In this document: piece by piece, positions 44,300-52,776 of the stretch
Layout of the letters: each line of letters opens with the position of its first letter
Numbering within the stretch: the stretch's first letter is position 1
NCBI GenBank assembly: GCA_019750135.1
Contig: JAIEOV010000010.1
Coordinates: 1 to 64,000 of the forward strand
Length of the DNA: 64,000 bases
Direction of reading: 5' to 3'
From: Reyranella sp.
GTDB lineage: Bacteria; Pseudomonadota; Alphaproteobacteria; Reyranellales; Reyranellaceae
Notes under the pieces: generated by a model
Told to the model about the DNA's origin: nothing
Database searches by the model: none
What the model saw: only the letters and a program-made list of their open reading frames with translations
Program-made: the position numbers and the translations under genes

Positions 44300-45340
44300 A
44301 TGTCGAAGAGCTTCATGATCAACCGCCGCACCGCGCTCGGCGGTGCGGCTGCACTCGCCGCAAGTACGGCCCTGCCGGCCGGCGCGCAGGACAACAAGCG
44401 CATCGTCATCGGCACCTGGGGCGGCGACTACTCGCGCCTGCTCACCAAGAACATCAACACGCCGCTGCTCGTGCCCGCCAAGTGGGAATGCGTGAACGCC
44501 GAGGAGAACGCCGATCCGCGCAAGGCCAAGATGATGGCCGAGCGGACGCTGCGCCGCGGCACATCGGATGTGCAGGGCTTCTCGGCCAACGACATGTACG
44601 ACCTGAACGAGCAGGGCTTGGCCGAGCAGCTCGACTATTCCAAGATGCCCAACGCCAAGAACCTGATTCCGGCGATGAAGTATCCCTACGGCATCGGCCA
44701 CATCTATTCGGGCAAGGTCGTGCTCTACAATCCCGACGTGATGGAAGCGCCGACCGGCTTCGCCGACACGCTCGATCCCAAGCACGGCAACAAGCTGGGC
44801 ATCATCGACATCCAGCGCCAGTACAACATGGTGGCGGCGGCCCTCGCCTCGGGCGGCTCGGTCAGCAACTTCGAGCCGGGCAAGGAGCGGCTGATGGCCT
44901 GCCGCAAGGCCGGCGCGCGCATCTATCCGTCCAACGAGGCCTTCGCCCAGGCGCTCAAGACCGGCGAGATCACCTGCGGCATCATGTGGAAGGCCCGCGC
45001 CGTGCAGTGGCAGAACGCCGGCATCAAGGTGCAGACCGTGGCGCCCAAGGAAGGCGTGCCGATGTACGTCTCGGGCTTCGTCATGCCGAAGAACGCGCCC
45101 AACAAGGAAGGCGGCTATGCCTGGCTCGATGCCATGATGGCGGCCTCGGCGCAGGAGCTGTTCGCCGTCGACATGGGCTACAACCCGACCGTCACCGACG
45201 CCAAGGTGCCGGACGACGTGCAGAAGCGCATCGGCTTCACGCCCGATGAGCAGAAGCGCCTGGTCGATCTCGACTACGCCTACATGTCCAAGAACGACGT
45301 CGCCTTCCAGGACTGGTGGAACAAGTCCTTCAAGGGCTGA
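44300..45340 (+). CDS. periplasmic substrate-binding protein, PotD-like
   Basis: 346 residues with a Tat-like signal (NRRTALGGAAALAAS) cut near AGAQ. Mature start RIVIGTWGGDYSRLL is characteristic of the PotD/extracellular solute-binding family 1-type. AGGAGG lies before the ATG. Ligand unknown: polyamine, amino acid or a small peptide that would suit the amidohydrolases. Confidence 0.9.
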   Translation: MSKSFMINRRTALGGAAALAASTALPAGAQDNKRIVIGTWGGDYSRLLTKNINTPLLVPAKWECVNAEENADPRKAKMMAERTLRRGTSDVQGFSANDMYDLNEQGLAEQLDYSKMPNAKNLIPAMKYPYGIGHIYSGKVVLYNPDVMEAPTGFADTLDPKHGNKLGIIDIQRQYNMVAAALASGGSVSNFEPGKERLMACRKAGARIYPSNEAFAQALKTGEITCGIMWKARAVQWQNAGIKVQTVAPKEGVPMYVSGFVMPKNAPNKEGGYAWLDAMMAASAQELFAVDMGYNPTVTDAKVPDDVQKRIGFTPDEQKRLVDLDYAYMSKNDVAFQDWWNKSFKG

Positions 45341-45341
45341 C

Positions 45342-46235
45342 ATGACCGACACCGCGATCGCACATGGCCCCGTCGTCGAGAAGCGACGGGGCGAGAGCCT
45401 CACGGCCGCCGCGTTGCTGACGCCGGCGACGGTGTTCGTCGCGATCGCGCTGCTGGCGCCGCTCATCATCCTGTTCCGCTACAGCCTGAACGAGTTCGTG
45501 CCGGCCCGGAAGATGATGGTCGAGGCGGTCACCATCGCCAACTACGTCAAGTTCTTCACCGACCCCTACTACACGACGATCCTGTGGACGACGGTGCGCA
45601 TCGCCGTGCTGGTCACCGCGGCCTGCCTGGTGCTGGGCTTTCCGCTGGCCTACGTCGTGGCGCGCACGCAGAGCCGCTTCAAGAACCTGCTGATCATCTC
45701 GATCGTGCTGCCGCTGTTCGTCGGCAACTCGGTGCGGGCCGCCGGCTGGATGGTCGTGTTCGGCAACAAGGGCTTCCTCAATGCGAGTCTCATGGGCCTC
45801 GGCCTGATCGACAAGCCCTTCGAGATCATGTTCACCGAGAAGGCGGTGATCATCGGCATCATCGCCGTCAACCTGCCCTTCATGGTGCTGAGCCTGCAGA
45901 GCGTGATCGAGGGCATCGACCGCTCGGTCGAGGAAGCCGCCTTCAGCCTGGGCGCGCCGCCCGCCACCATGTTCTGGCGCGTGCTGTGGCCCCTGGCGAT
46001 GCCCGGCATCCTGGCCGGCACCATCCTCACCTTCATCCTGGCGATGAATGCCTACGCCACGCCCTTCCTGCTGGGCGGGCCGCTGTTCAAGATGATGGCG
46101 CCCCTGATCTACAATCAGTTCACCCAGCAGACCAACTGGCCGTTCGGAGGCGCCATCGCCTTCATCCTGATGACGGTGACCCTGCTGCTGACGGTCGCCG
46201 CCAACCTGATCATCCAGCGCCGCGCGGCGCGCTAA
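45342..46235 (+). CDS. ABC transporter permease, PotB-like
   Basis: 297-residue permease with six or seven segments and EAA loop VEEAAFSLGAPPATMFWRVLWP (parts VEEAAFSLGAP, MFWRVLWPLAMPG). It begins one base after the binding-protein stop and completes a transporter of PotC-, A-, D- and B-like units. Confidence 0.92.
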   Translation: MTDTAIAHGPVVEKRRGESLTAAALLTPATVFVAIALLAPLIILFRYSLNEFVPARKMMVEAVTIANYVKFFTDPYYTTILWTTVRIAVLVTAACLVLGFPLAYVVARTQSRFKNLLIISIVLPLFVGNSVRAAGWMVVFGNKGFLNASLMGLGLIDKPFEIMFTEKAVIIGIIAVNLPFMVLSLQSVIEGIDRSVEEAAFSLGAPPATMFWRVLWPLAMPGILAGTILTFILAMNAYATPFLLGGPLFKMMAPLIYNQFTQQTNWPFGGAIAFILMTVTLLLTVAANLIIQRRAAR

Positions 46236-46244
46236 GGAACCACC

Positions 46245-46913
46245 ATGCACGTAGGCCTGATCGGCGGCATCGGCCCGGCCGCCACGGATTTCTATCACCG
46301 TGGCCTGATCGAGCGGCATCACGCCTCGAACATCCCGCTCGACCTCACCATCGCCTACGCCAACGTGCGCGACATGAGCCGCAACATGGGCGATGGCCGC
46401 CCCGACCGGCAGGCCGAGATCTTCGCCCGGCTGATCGGCCATCTGAAGGGCGCCGGCGCCCAAGCCGCCGCCGTCACGTCGATGGGCGGGCACTTCTGCA
46501 TCAAGGAGCTGGAGGCGATCTCGCCCCTGCCCCTGATCAACGGGCTCGATCCGGTCGACGCCGCCATCAACCAGCGCAACCTGAAGCGCGTCGGCATCAT
46601 CGGCACGCGCGTGGTCATGACGACCAAGCTCTACGGCAAGATCACCAAGGCCGAGGTCATCGCCCCCGAGGGCGACGAGTTCGAGCGCGTCCAGCAGTGC
46701 TACGTCGACATGGCGAGCATCGGCCGCGTCGTCGACGAGCAGCGCCAGACCTTCTTCACGGCCGGCCGCCGCCTCGCCGACCGCGGCGCCGAGGCCGTGC
46801 TGCTGGGCGGCACCGACCTGTTCCTGGCCTTCACCGGCCACGAGTGCGGGTTCCCGGTGATCGACTGCGCCGACGTGCACGTCGACGCGATCTACGAGAA
46901 GTCGTCGGCGTAG
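46245..46913 (+). CDS. Asp/Glu racemase-superfamily protein, catalytic cysteines absent
   Basis: 222 residues opening with GLIGGIGPAATDFYHRGL, as in aspartate/glutamate racemases. The first cysteine region (usually CNTxH or CTNTMH) reads TSMGGH and the second (usually LGCTEL) reads LGGTDL, so neither catalytic cysteine is present. Other cysteines (HFC, HEC, IDC) are out of place. It is probably not a classical racemase; a lyase, hydrolase or binding role is possible. It ends the amidohydrolase/ABC operon. Confidence 0.82.
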   Translation: MHVGLIGGIGPAATDFYHRGLIERHHASNIPLDLTIAYANVRDMSRNMGDGRPDRQAEIFARLIGHLKGAGAQAAAVTSMGGHFCIKELEAISPLPLINGLDPVDAAINQRNLKRVGIIGTRVVMTTKLYGKITKAEVIAPEGDEFERVQQCYVDMASIGRVVDEQRQTFFTAGRRLADRGAEAVLLGGTDLFLAFTGHECGFPVIDCADVHVDAIYEKSSA

Positions 46914-46920
46914 CAACGCG

Positions 46921-48876
46921 TCAAACGCACTTCTGCAAGAGATTGCTGGCCGCCATGTCGCCGGGCAGCTTCGCCAGCGATTCCTCGAAGAAGCGGCGGG
47001 CGCAGACCAGGTCGCGGCGCGCCAGGGCTTCGGCGCCCGACTGCAGCAGGTCGCGCGTGCCGGCCTTGGCGGCGCGCTCGGCGGCCGGGTCGTGCTGGAA
47101 CACCTCGCTGATCATGACCGGATGGGTCTTGCCCTTGACCACGACGACGTCGATCGGGCGGATGTCGTAGGCCTTGGGATCGGCCAGGGCCTCCACGGTG
47201 TACTGCGAGACCAGCATCTTGACGCCATAGGTCTTGGTCAGGCTCTCGACGCGCGAGGCGAGGTTGACGGCGTCGGAGATGACGGTGCCGTCCATGCGGT
47301 GCTTCTCGCCGATCGTGCCCAACATCAGCGTGCCGGTGTTGATGCCGACACCGATGGCGATCGGCCGTTGGCCCGCGGCACGGCGCTCGGCGTTGAAGGC
47401 ATCGAGCGCCCCGAGCAGGGCGATCCCGGCGCGCACCGCATCGTCCGCCGATTCGAACAGCGCCATGATGGCGTCGCCGATGTACTTGTCGATGAAGCCG
47501 TTGTGGTCGCGGACCACGGGCCCCGCATACTCGAGATAGTCGTTGATGAAGGCGAAGTTCTCGTCCGGCGTCATGCCTTCCGACAAGGTCGTGAAGTTCC
47601 GGATGTCGGAGAACAGGATCGTCATGGTCTTGCGCTTGTTGTCGCCCAGCTCGACATCGACGATCGACGACTTGCCGACGATCGCCAGGAAGGCCTGTGG
47701 CACAAAGCGCTCGATCGAGAGGTTGGTCTCCTTGAGATCGGTGATGGTCTTGCGCACCGCATCGCGCATCGACGCGAAGCTGAGCGCCAGCTGGCCGATC
47801 TCGTCGCGCCGGTCGGTGTTGGCGATCGTCTGGTTGAGATCGCCCTCGGCGATCGCGCCGGCCTCGCCGCGCAGGTTGAAGAGCGGCTCGAGGAGCTGCC
47901 TCTGCAGCTGGCGGGAGGCGATCCAGAACACGATCGGCATCAGGATAGCCAGGACCAGCAGCGAGCTCAGCAGGACCTGGAACACCGCCGCGCGCGCCAG
48001 CCCGACGTCGTAGGTGATCTTGCGGATCACGTGCTTCGTCGTCACCGGAAGGTCGGGCTTGGTGGCCAACGCCGTCGGCTCGGCGCTGTAGATGGTGAGA
48101 TAGCGACCGTCGCCGCTGCTGATCTCCTCGCGGCGGTTCTTGACGATGCGCTCGGCCAGCGCCGGATCGAGCTTCTGGCCGGGATGGATCAGCGACCAGG
48201 TGCCAGCCTGGTTGATCAGGTAGATGTTGAGCTCCTTGACCGAGGGATTGGAGCGAACCGGATCGGTCAGCAATTCGTCGAAGAAATACTTCGCCATCCA
48301 GCCATAGCCGGTCGAATCGAGGTTGCCGCGGACGTCGGTCGAGATCTCGATGATGTAGTCCTTGTCCCTCGGGCCGAGGTAGCTGTAGGTCTTGAGCGTT
48401 CCCGTGACCTGGCTGAGGTCGATGCCGTCGTTCATCACCCGATTGGCGCCGAACACCGAATCGAGGAACTCGGTGAACCGCCCCTTGGGGAAGACGAGGT
48501 TCATGTCCGGCGGATAGTTCGTCTGGAAGACGACGTGATCGCGATTGATGAAATAGACGTGCTGCACGCCGTGGCGCTTGGCCAGCGCCGTCATCTCCTC
48601 ACTCGAGAGCGACCCGGGTGGCCGGCCGCTCGCCTCGAGCTCCTGCGCGATCGACGGCAGCACCTTTTCCAAGTCCGACGTGATGCGCTTGTGCTCATCG
48701 TCCAGCATGGTCTCGAAGACGGCGAACCGATCGCTGAGGCTCGCCTCGATCTTGCGGATCTCTTCCGTGTAGCGCTCGGACAGGAGCCGATACATGGCGA
48801 GCGACGTCACGATGATGGCGCCGAGGCTCACAGACAGCATCACCGCCAGCAGGAACGATGCCGCCTTGCGCTTCAT
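46921..48876 (-). CDS. membrane adenylate/guanylate cyclase (class III)
   Basis: 651 residues: transmembrane helix 8-28, a periplasmic sensor domain (about 30-300, dCache-like, with YFINRDHVVF and YIIEISTDVRG), second helix near 310-332, HAMP-like stretch (RQLLEPLFNLRGEAGAI then DEIGQLALSF), and a class III cyclase domain from about 415. Metal-binding Asp is in LFSDIRNFTTLSEG, and the second in DKYIGDAIMALF. The product, cAMP or cGMP, cannot be settled by eye. The ATG overlaps the stop of the MetE-like gene (TGATG). Confidence 0.92.
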   Translation of the reverse strand: MKRKAASFLLAVMLSVSLGAIIVTSLAMYRLLSERYTEEIRKIEASLSDRFAVFETMLDDEHKRITSDLEKVLPSIAQELEASGRPPGSLSSEEMTALAKRHGVQHVYFINRDHVVFQTNYPPDMNLVFPKGRFTEFLDSVFGANRVMNDGIDLSQVTGTLKTYSYLGPRDKDYIIEISTDVRGNLDSTGYGWMAKYFFDELLTDPVRSNPSVKELNIYLINQAGTWSLIHPGQKLDPALAERIVKNRREEISSGDGRYLTIYSAEPTALATKPDLPVTTKHVIRKITYDVGLARAAVFQVLLSSLLVLAILMPIVFWIASRQLQRQLLEPLFNLRGEAGAIAEGDLNQTIANTDRRDEIGQLALSFASMRDAVRKTITDLKETNLSIERFVPQAFLAIVGKSSIVDVELGDNKRKTMTILFSDIRNFTTLSEGMTPDENFAFINDYLEYAGPVVRDHNGFIDKYIGDAIMALFESADDAVRAGIALLGALDAFNAERRAAGQRPIAIGVGINTGTLMLGTIGEKHRMDGTVISDAVNLASRVESLTKTYGVKMLVSQYTVEALADPKAYDIRPIDVVVVKGKTHPVMISEVFQHDPAAERAAKAGTRDLLQSGAEALARRDLVCARRFFEESLAKLPGDMAASNLLQKCV

Positions 48877-49979
48877 CAGGCCGTGCCCCAGACCGCCCGG
48901 GCCGTATCGACGATCAGGCCGAGCTTGGCCCACTGCGCGTCTTCGTCGATCGAATTGCCGCCCGCGACGCTGGCAAAGCCGCATTGCGAGGACAGCGACA
49001 GGCGCTCGAGGTCGACGAACGTCGCCGCCTCGTCGATGCGCCGCCTGAGATCGTCGCGGCTTTCCAGGATCGGCGTCTTGGACGAGACCAGGCCCAGCAC
49101 GACACGGCGATCCTTCGGGACGTGGCGCAGCGGCGAGAAATCGCCGGCGCGCTGGCTGTCGTACTCCAGGAAATAGACGTCGACCGGGAAGTCATTGAAC
49201 AGCCGCGCCGCCACCGGCTCGTAGCCGCCCGACGCCATCCAGCGGCTGCGGAAGTTGCCGCGGCAGAGATGCATGCCGACGGTCACGCCGGTCGGGCGCT
49301 CGCTCAGGATGCGGCGCATCACGTCGATATAGAGATCGAGCAGCTTGTCGGGGTCGCCGCCCTCGGCCCTGGCCTGCTCGCGCACCAGGGGGTCGCACAG
49401 CATCGCCACAGGCACCTCGTCCATCTGCACGTAGGTGCAGCCGGCCTGGGCGAGCTCGGCCAGCTCCGTGCGATAGACCGCGACGAGGTCGTCGAAGTAG
49501 CGCTGCTGGTCGTAGACTGCGGGATCGAACGGCTGGGTGAAACGGAAGAAGTGGAAGGCGCTGGGTGTCGGCAAAGTCGCCTTGGGAAGTGCTGATCTGG
49601 TGAACCTCTTCAGCCGCCGGTATTCGGCGAGCGTTATCGGCGCACGACGGCGGATCGGGCTGGCGGCGACGCAGGTCGGCCATTCGAAGCTGCCGCCGTC
49701 GGTACCGCGGAAGCGGAACAGCGACGGTTCGAGGCGAAAGCCATCGAGCCCTTCGAAGAAGAAGCCGAACCACGAGGTGCGGCCGAACTCGCCATCGGTG
49801 GCGACCCTGAGGCCAAGCTCCTCCTGCCGGGCGACGGCTCGACCGATCTCGCGTTCCAGCACGGCTTGATAATCGCTCGTCGCTGCCTTGCCGCTGGCAA
49901 TGGCCGTCGCGGTCTCTTTCAGGACGCGCGGCCGTAGCAGGCTACCGATGACCTCGGCGCGAAACGGCGGCGCCGTCAT
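48876..49979 (-). CDS. MetE C-terminal-like methyltransferase
   Basis: 367 residues resembling the catalytic C-terminal half of cobalamin-independent methionine synthase. It opens with FRAEVIGSLLRP. Candidate zinc ligands are His/Cys in GMHLCRGN, Glu in FLEYDS and Cys in SSQCGFAS. It lacks the N-terminal MetE half, as in the standalone MetE-like family, whose methyl donors and acceptors are mostly unknown. It is translationally coupled to the downstream cyclase. Confidence 0.85.
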   Translation of the reverse strand: MTAPPFRAEVIGSLLRPRVLKETATAIASGKAATSDYQAVLEREIGRAVARQEELGLRVATDGEFGRTSWFGFFFEGLDGFRLEPSLFRFRGTDGGSFEWPTCVAASPIRRRAPITLAEYRRLKRFTRSALPKATLPTPSAFHFFRFTQPFDPAVYDQQRYFDDLVAVYRTELAELAQAGCTYVQMDEVPVAMLCDPLVREQARAEGGDPDKLLDLYIDVMRRILSERPTGVTVGMHLCRGNFRSRWMASGGYEPVAARLFNDFPVDVYFLEYDSQRAGDFSPLRHVPKDRRVVLGLVSSKTPILESRDDLRRRIDEAATFVDLERLSLSSQCGFASVAGGNSIDEDAQWAKLGLIVDTARAVWGTA

Positions 49980-50040
49980 TGCTGCTGCCTCGAACTCACC
50001 GCAGATCTTGTGGACATGACCCGGGCAAACACAATTAGAG

Positions 50041-50064
50041 TTTCCGGTATTTCCGGCGTTTCCG
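50041..50064. repeat. three TTTCCG direct repeats, 9-bp period
   Basis: TTTCCG at 50041-50046, 50050-50055 and 50059-50064, upstream of the MetE-like gene (ATG at 49979). A regular period close to one helical turn may mark a regulator site. Confidence 0.4.
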
Positions 50065-50129
50065 ACAAGGATCCTAGCGTGCCGCGCCGGCGCGACACAC
50101 TACAGGTTGTTTATGCCGAGGGTAGCGGA

Positions 50130-50759
50130 TCAGCTATTGGACCAGAGGCGGGTGGTGTAGGCGCCTTCGACACCGGCGTCGATCTGGGCGGCGACACTGG
50201 CGTCGGCGCCGATGCGCGGGGCGATGATCTTGCCGAAAGAGATTCGGCCGGCCGCAGGCCACGAATTGGGATCCCACAGCTTGGCGCGCACCACCGAGCG
50301 GGCGCAGTGGAAGTAGCAGTGCTTGATGTGCACGCGCGTCGCCAGCAGCGCGGGCTTGCCCAGCGAGCTCAGCGAGCCGACCAGGTCGGCATCGTCGAAG
50401 ATCTCGGCCGTGCCCGACACGCGCAAGGTCTCGCCGGTCGCCGGCACCAGGGCAATCAGGCCGATCTTGCCCGTCGCCAGGATGTTGCTGAGGCCGAACG
50501 CCAGGTTGTTGCCGACGCGCTCGGGGATCAGCAGGGTCCTCGGATCCTCGACCCGGATGAAGCCCGGCTCATCGCCCTTGGGCGAGACCTCGATGGTGCC
50601 GTCGGCGGCCGTCGTGCCGACCAGCGCGAAGGGACAGCGCTTCAGGAAGTCGATCGACTGCTCGTCGAGGGCATCGAGGATCTTGGTTTTCGTCGCCGGA
50701 CGCGGCTCGGCGATGACGCGGCGGAGGTCGTCGGTCGAAGTCAGGCGGGCCATGGACAT
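50130..50759 (-). CDS. PPOX-type flavoprotein (pyridoxamine phosphate oxidase-like)
   Basis: 209 residues of the split-barrel FMN-binding family. Typical parts are FALVGTTAADGTIEVSPKGDEPGF (seen as FALVGTTAADG and VSPKGDEPGF), IPERVGNNLAFGL and LRVSGTAEIFDD. It looks like the MSMEG_1061-type subgroup rather than PdxH. ATG at 50759 after AAGGGA. Probably binds FMN or F420 and reduces small molecules. It is downstream of a MarR gene on the same strand. Confidence 0.82.
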   Translation of the reverse strand: MSMARLTSTDDLRRVIAEPRPATKTKILDALDEQSIDFLKRCPFALVGTTAADGTIEVSPKGDEPGFIRVEDPRTLLIPERVGNNLAFGLSNILATGKIGLIALVPATGETLRVSGTAEIFDDADLVGSLSSLGKPALLATRVHIKHCYFHCARSVVRAKLWDPNSWPAAGRISFGKIIAPRIGADASVAAQIDAGVEGAYTTRLWSNS

Positions 50760-51023
50760 ATCCCTTTGCGAGTCGTTCGCAACACCATCGACGATCATTG
50801 AGGGCTATTCAACCCATGCCCATGCTTCGACAGTAATGACCTGGGTGCTTCATGTCAATAACTTTGGTAGATAATTGTTTTTTGGCGGACCATACGCCGC
50901 CAAAAAACTGGTTTGCCTGCAGTGCTGTCAGCCGGGCGCCTTTGCCTTCTTCGCGTCGAACCGCGCGCACCGCCTCCATGCCCCGCCTTCTGCGCGACGC
51001 CCTCATCACCAACCTGCCGCGGA

Positions 51024-51458
51024 CTACTCCGTGAGCCCGTCCATGTTGGCGTAGAGCCGGCGCAAAGCCGCCTTCAGGACTTCCGCCTCGCCGGTGGTAA
51101 AGCCCGCCAGCGCCACCGTCTCGTAGCGCTCGGCGATCGGGAGGATGCGCTGGGTGAGACGCCGGCCGGCCGGTGAGACGTGGAGCAGGATGGCGCGGGC
51201 ATCGCCGGCGTCGCGGCGGCGGGTCACGAGACCTTGCTGCTCCATGTTGTCGACCAGGCGGGTCAGCGTCGAGACCTCGATCGAGGTGGTGTCCGAAAGG
51301 TCACCCATGCGCCGGCCGTCCCGTTCGCGCAGGGCGGCCAGCACGCGCCAGATCTGCAGGGTGGCGCCGAGCGGCCGCACTTCGTCGTTGAACGCCGTTG
51401 CGATGCGCGCACCGGCGCGGTTCAGGAGGTACGGGAGATAGGAATCGAGCGGGCCCAT
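51024..51458 (-). CDS. MarR-family regulator
   Basis: 144-residue winged-helix regulator: LQIWRVLAALRERDGRRMGDLSDTTSIEVSTLTRLVDNMEQQGLV, quoted in parts LQIWRVLAAL, IEVSTLTRLVDNMEQQGLV, then RRRDAGDARAILLHVSPAG as the wing. It starts 16 bases after the luciferase-like gene stop, so both form an operon probably autoregulated at the palindrome 52597-52616. Confidence 0.92.
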   Translation of the reverse strand: MGPLDSYLPYLLNRAGARIATAFNDEVRPLGATLQIWRVLAALRERDGRRMGDLSDTTSIEVSTLTRLVDNMEQQGLVTRRRDAGDARAILLHVSPAGRRLTQRILPIAERYETVALAGFTTGEAEVLKAALRRLYANMDGLTE

Positions 51459-51474
51459 GCGCCCGCCATGCCTA

Positions 51475-52554
51475 TCACGCGGCGGCGGTCATGACATTAC
51501 GCGTGTCGAAGTGCGGCGCCACCTCGCGCATGAAGCGGTCCATCTGCGCCTTGACCTCGGCGTGCGGCTTCTGGCCGTAGTTGAAGTAGAGGATGACCTC
51601 GGCGATGCCGGCCTTCTCGACCTGCTTCAGCGTGTCGACGATGTGCTGCGGGCTGCCGCACAGGATCGACTTGTCGGTCAGCTTCTCCGGCCGCATGTCG
51701 CGCAGGATGTTCACGATGTCGACGAAGTACTTGTAGGTCGGCGGCACCTTCTCGCCCGACGACGACGGGAAGGCCGCGATCAGAGCGTCCTGGAAGTAGC
51801 GCACCAGCGCTTCCTTGCCGTACTGCTCCTCGGCCGGCGTCGAGGCGATGTGCACGAAGTAGGAGCACATGGCGCGCCGTATCGGCCGCTTGTAGGTGCT
51901 CTCGCAGGTCTCCTTGTAGACGCGCACGGCATCGGCCAGCGAGCCGTAGACCATGGCGGCGGCGAACGGCGCGTAGATCACGTTCCAGTCGTGCCGGGCG
52001 GCAAGCTCCATCGACGGCCGCGAGAAGCAGGCGACGTAGGGACGCAACGGCTTCTGCGCCGGGCGCGGCCGGATCTCGACGTCCTTGAACTCGTAGAACT
52101 TGCCCTTGTGCGACCACTTGCCGGGCTCGGTCCAGGCGCGCCACACGACCTCCAGCCCTTCGGCGAACAGCTCGGCCGAGTCCTCGAACGAGGCCTGGAA
52201 CGGCTCATACTCCTTGCGGTCGTAGCCGCGGCCGGCAGCGAAGTCGACGCGGCCGCCGGACAGCAGGTCGAGCGTCGCCCATTCCTCGGCGACATGCAGC
52301 GGATGATGCACCGGCAGCAGCGTCACGGCGGGCGCCAGCCGCAGACGTGTCGTGGCGCCGGCAAGCTGAGCCAGGATGGCCAGCGGCGAGGCATTGACGC
52401 CTAAAAGGTTGAAATGGTGCTCGCCGATCCAGGCCGAGTTCAGGCCGACCTTCTCGGCGTACAGGGCCTCGGCGTAGATGTCCTTGATGAAGTCTTCGGC
52501 CTGACGCGGATTGGGATAGCGGTTATCGCTCAGCGTGAAGTAGCCGAATTGCAT
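51475..52554 (-). CDS. luciferase-like flavin monooxygenase
   Basis: 359-residue LLM-class TIM-barrel oxidoreductase. Typical elements are FGYFTLSDNRYP at the start, SAWIGEHHFNLLG, AVTLLPVHHPLHVAEEWATLD (parts VTLLPVHHPLHVAEE, ATLDLLSGGR) and AAGRGYDRKEY. It needs reduced FMN, perhaps supplied by a PPOX-type or other reductase. Substrate unknown. Confidence 0.9.
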   Translation of the reverse strand: MQFGYFTLSDNRYPNPRQAEDFIKDIYAEALYAEKVGLNSAWIGEHHFNLLGVNASPLAILAQLAGATTRLRLAPAVTLLPVHHPLHVAEEWATLDLLSGGRVDFAAGRGYDRKEYEPFQASFEDSAELFAEGLEVVWRAWTEPGKWSHKGKFYEFKDVEIRPRPAQKPLRPYVACFSRPSMELAARHDWNVIYAPFAAAMVYGSLADAVRVYKETCESTYKRPIRRAMCSYFVHIASTPAEEQYGKEALVRYFQDALIAAFPSSSGEKVPPTYKYFVDIVNILRDMRPEKLTDKSILCGSPQHIVDTLKQVEKAGIAEVILYFNYGQKPHAEVKAQMDRFMREVAPHFDTRNVMTAAA

Positions 52555-52596
52555 GGTGTTTCCTCTATCGTTGGATCGAGGATGGCCGATCGGTAT

Positions 52597-52616
52597 TTAT
52601 TTGTAAATGCAAATAA
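52597..52616. promoter_or_regulatory. palindromic operator before luciferase/MarR operon
   Basis: TTATTTG-TAAATG-CAAATAA: perfect 7-base arms with a 6-base spacer, 43 bases before the luciferase-like ATG. AT-rich palindromes of this size are usual MarR sites. Confidence 0.6.
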
Positions 52617-52646
52617 TGGCTCAGGCTTGTGGCCTATCATGGGAGC

Positions 52647-52744
52647 GCGGACCTCCGGTCCGCTCATGGTCTTCCGGACCGCGAGCGTCTCGCTCGCTCA
52701 TGCTCATGAGCGCGCCAGGAGGCGCGCGGTCCGGAAGACCATGA
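52647..52744. repeat. palindromic intergenic repeat, copy B
   Basis: Hairpin GCGGACC-TCC-GGTCCGC (52647-52663) is followed by a 20-bp inverted repeat (52664-52683 with 52725-52744) that encloses GCGCGCC-AGGA-GGCGCGC (52710-52727). The core 52722-52739 is identical to 41-58 at the left window edge. It lies between the luciferase/MarR operon and the LysR gene end. Confidence 0.8.
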
Positions 52745-52776
52745 TCATGGCGGGCCAGAGGCCTGCGCTTCCATAT

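Noticed and set aside
50809..51012. 67-codon open frame between the PPOX and MarR genes
   Set aside because: No ribosome-binding site, no recognisable fold and it covers the likely PPOX promoter.
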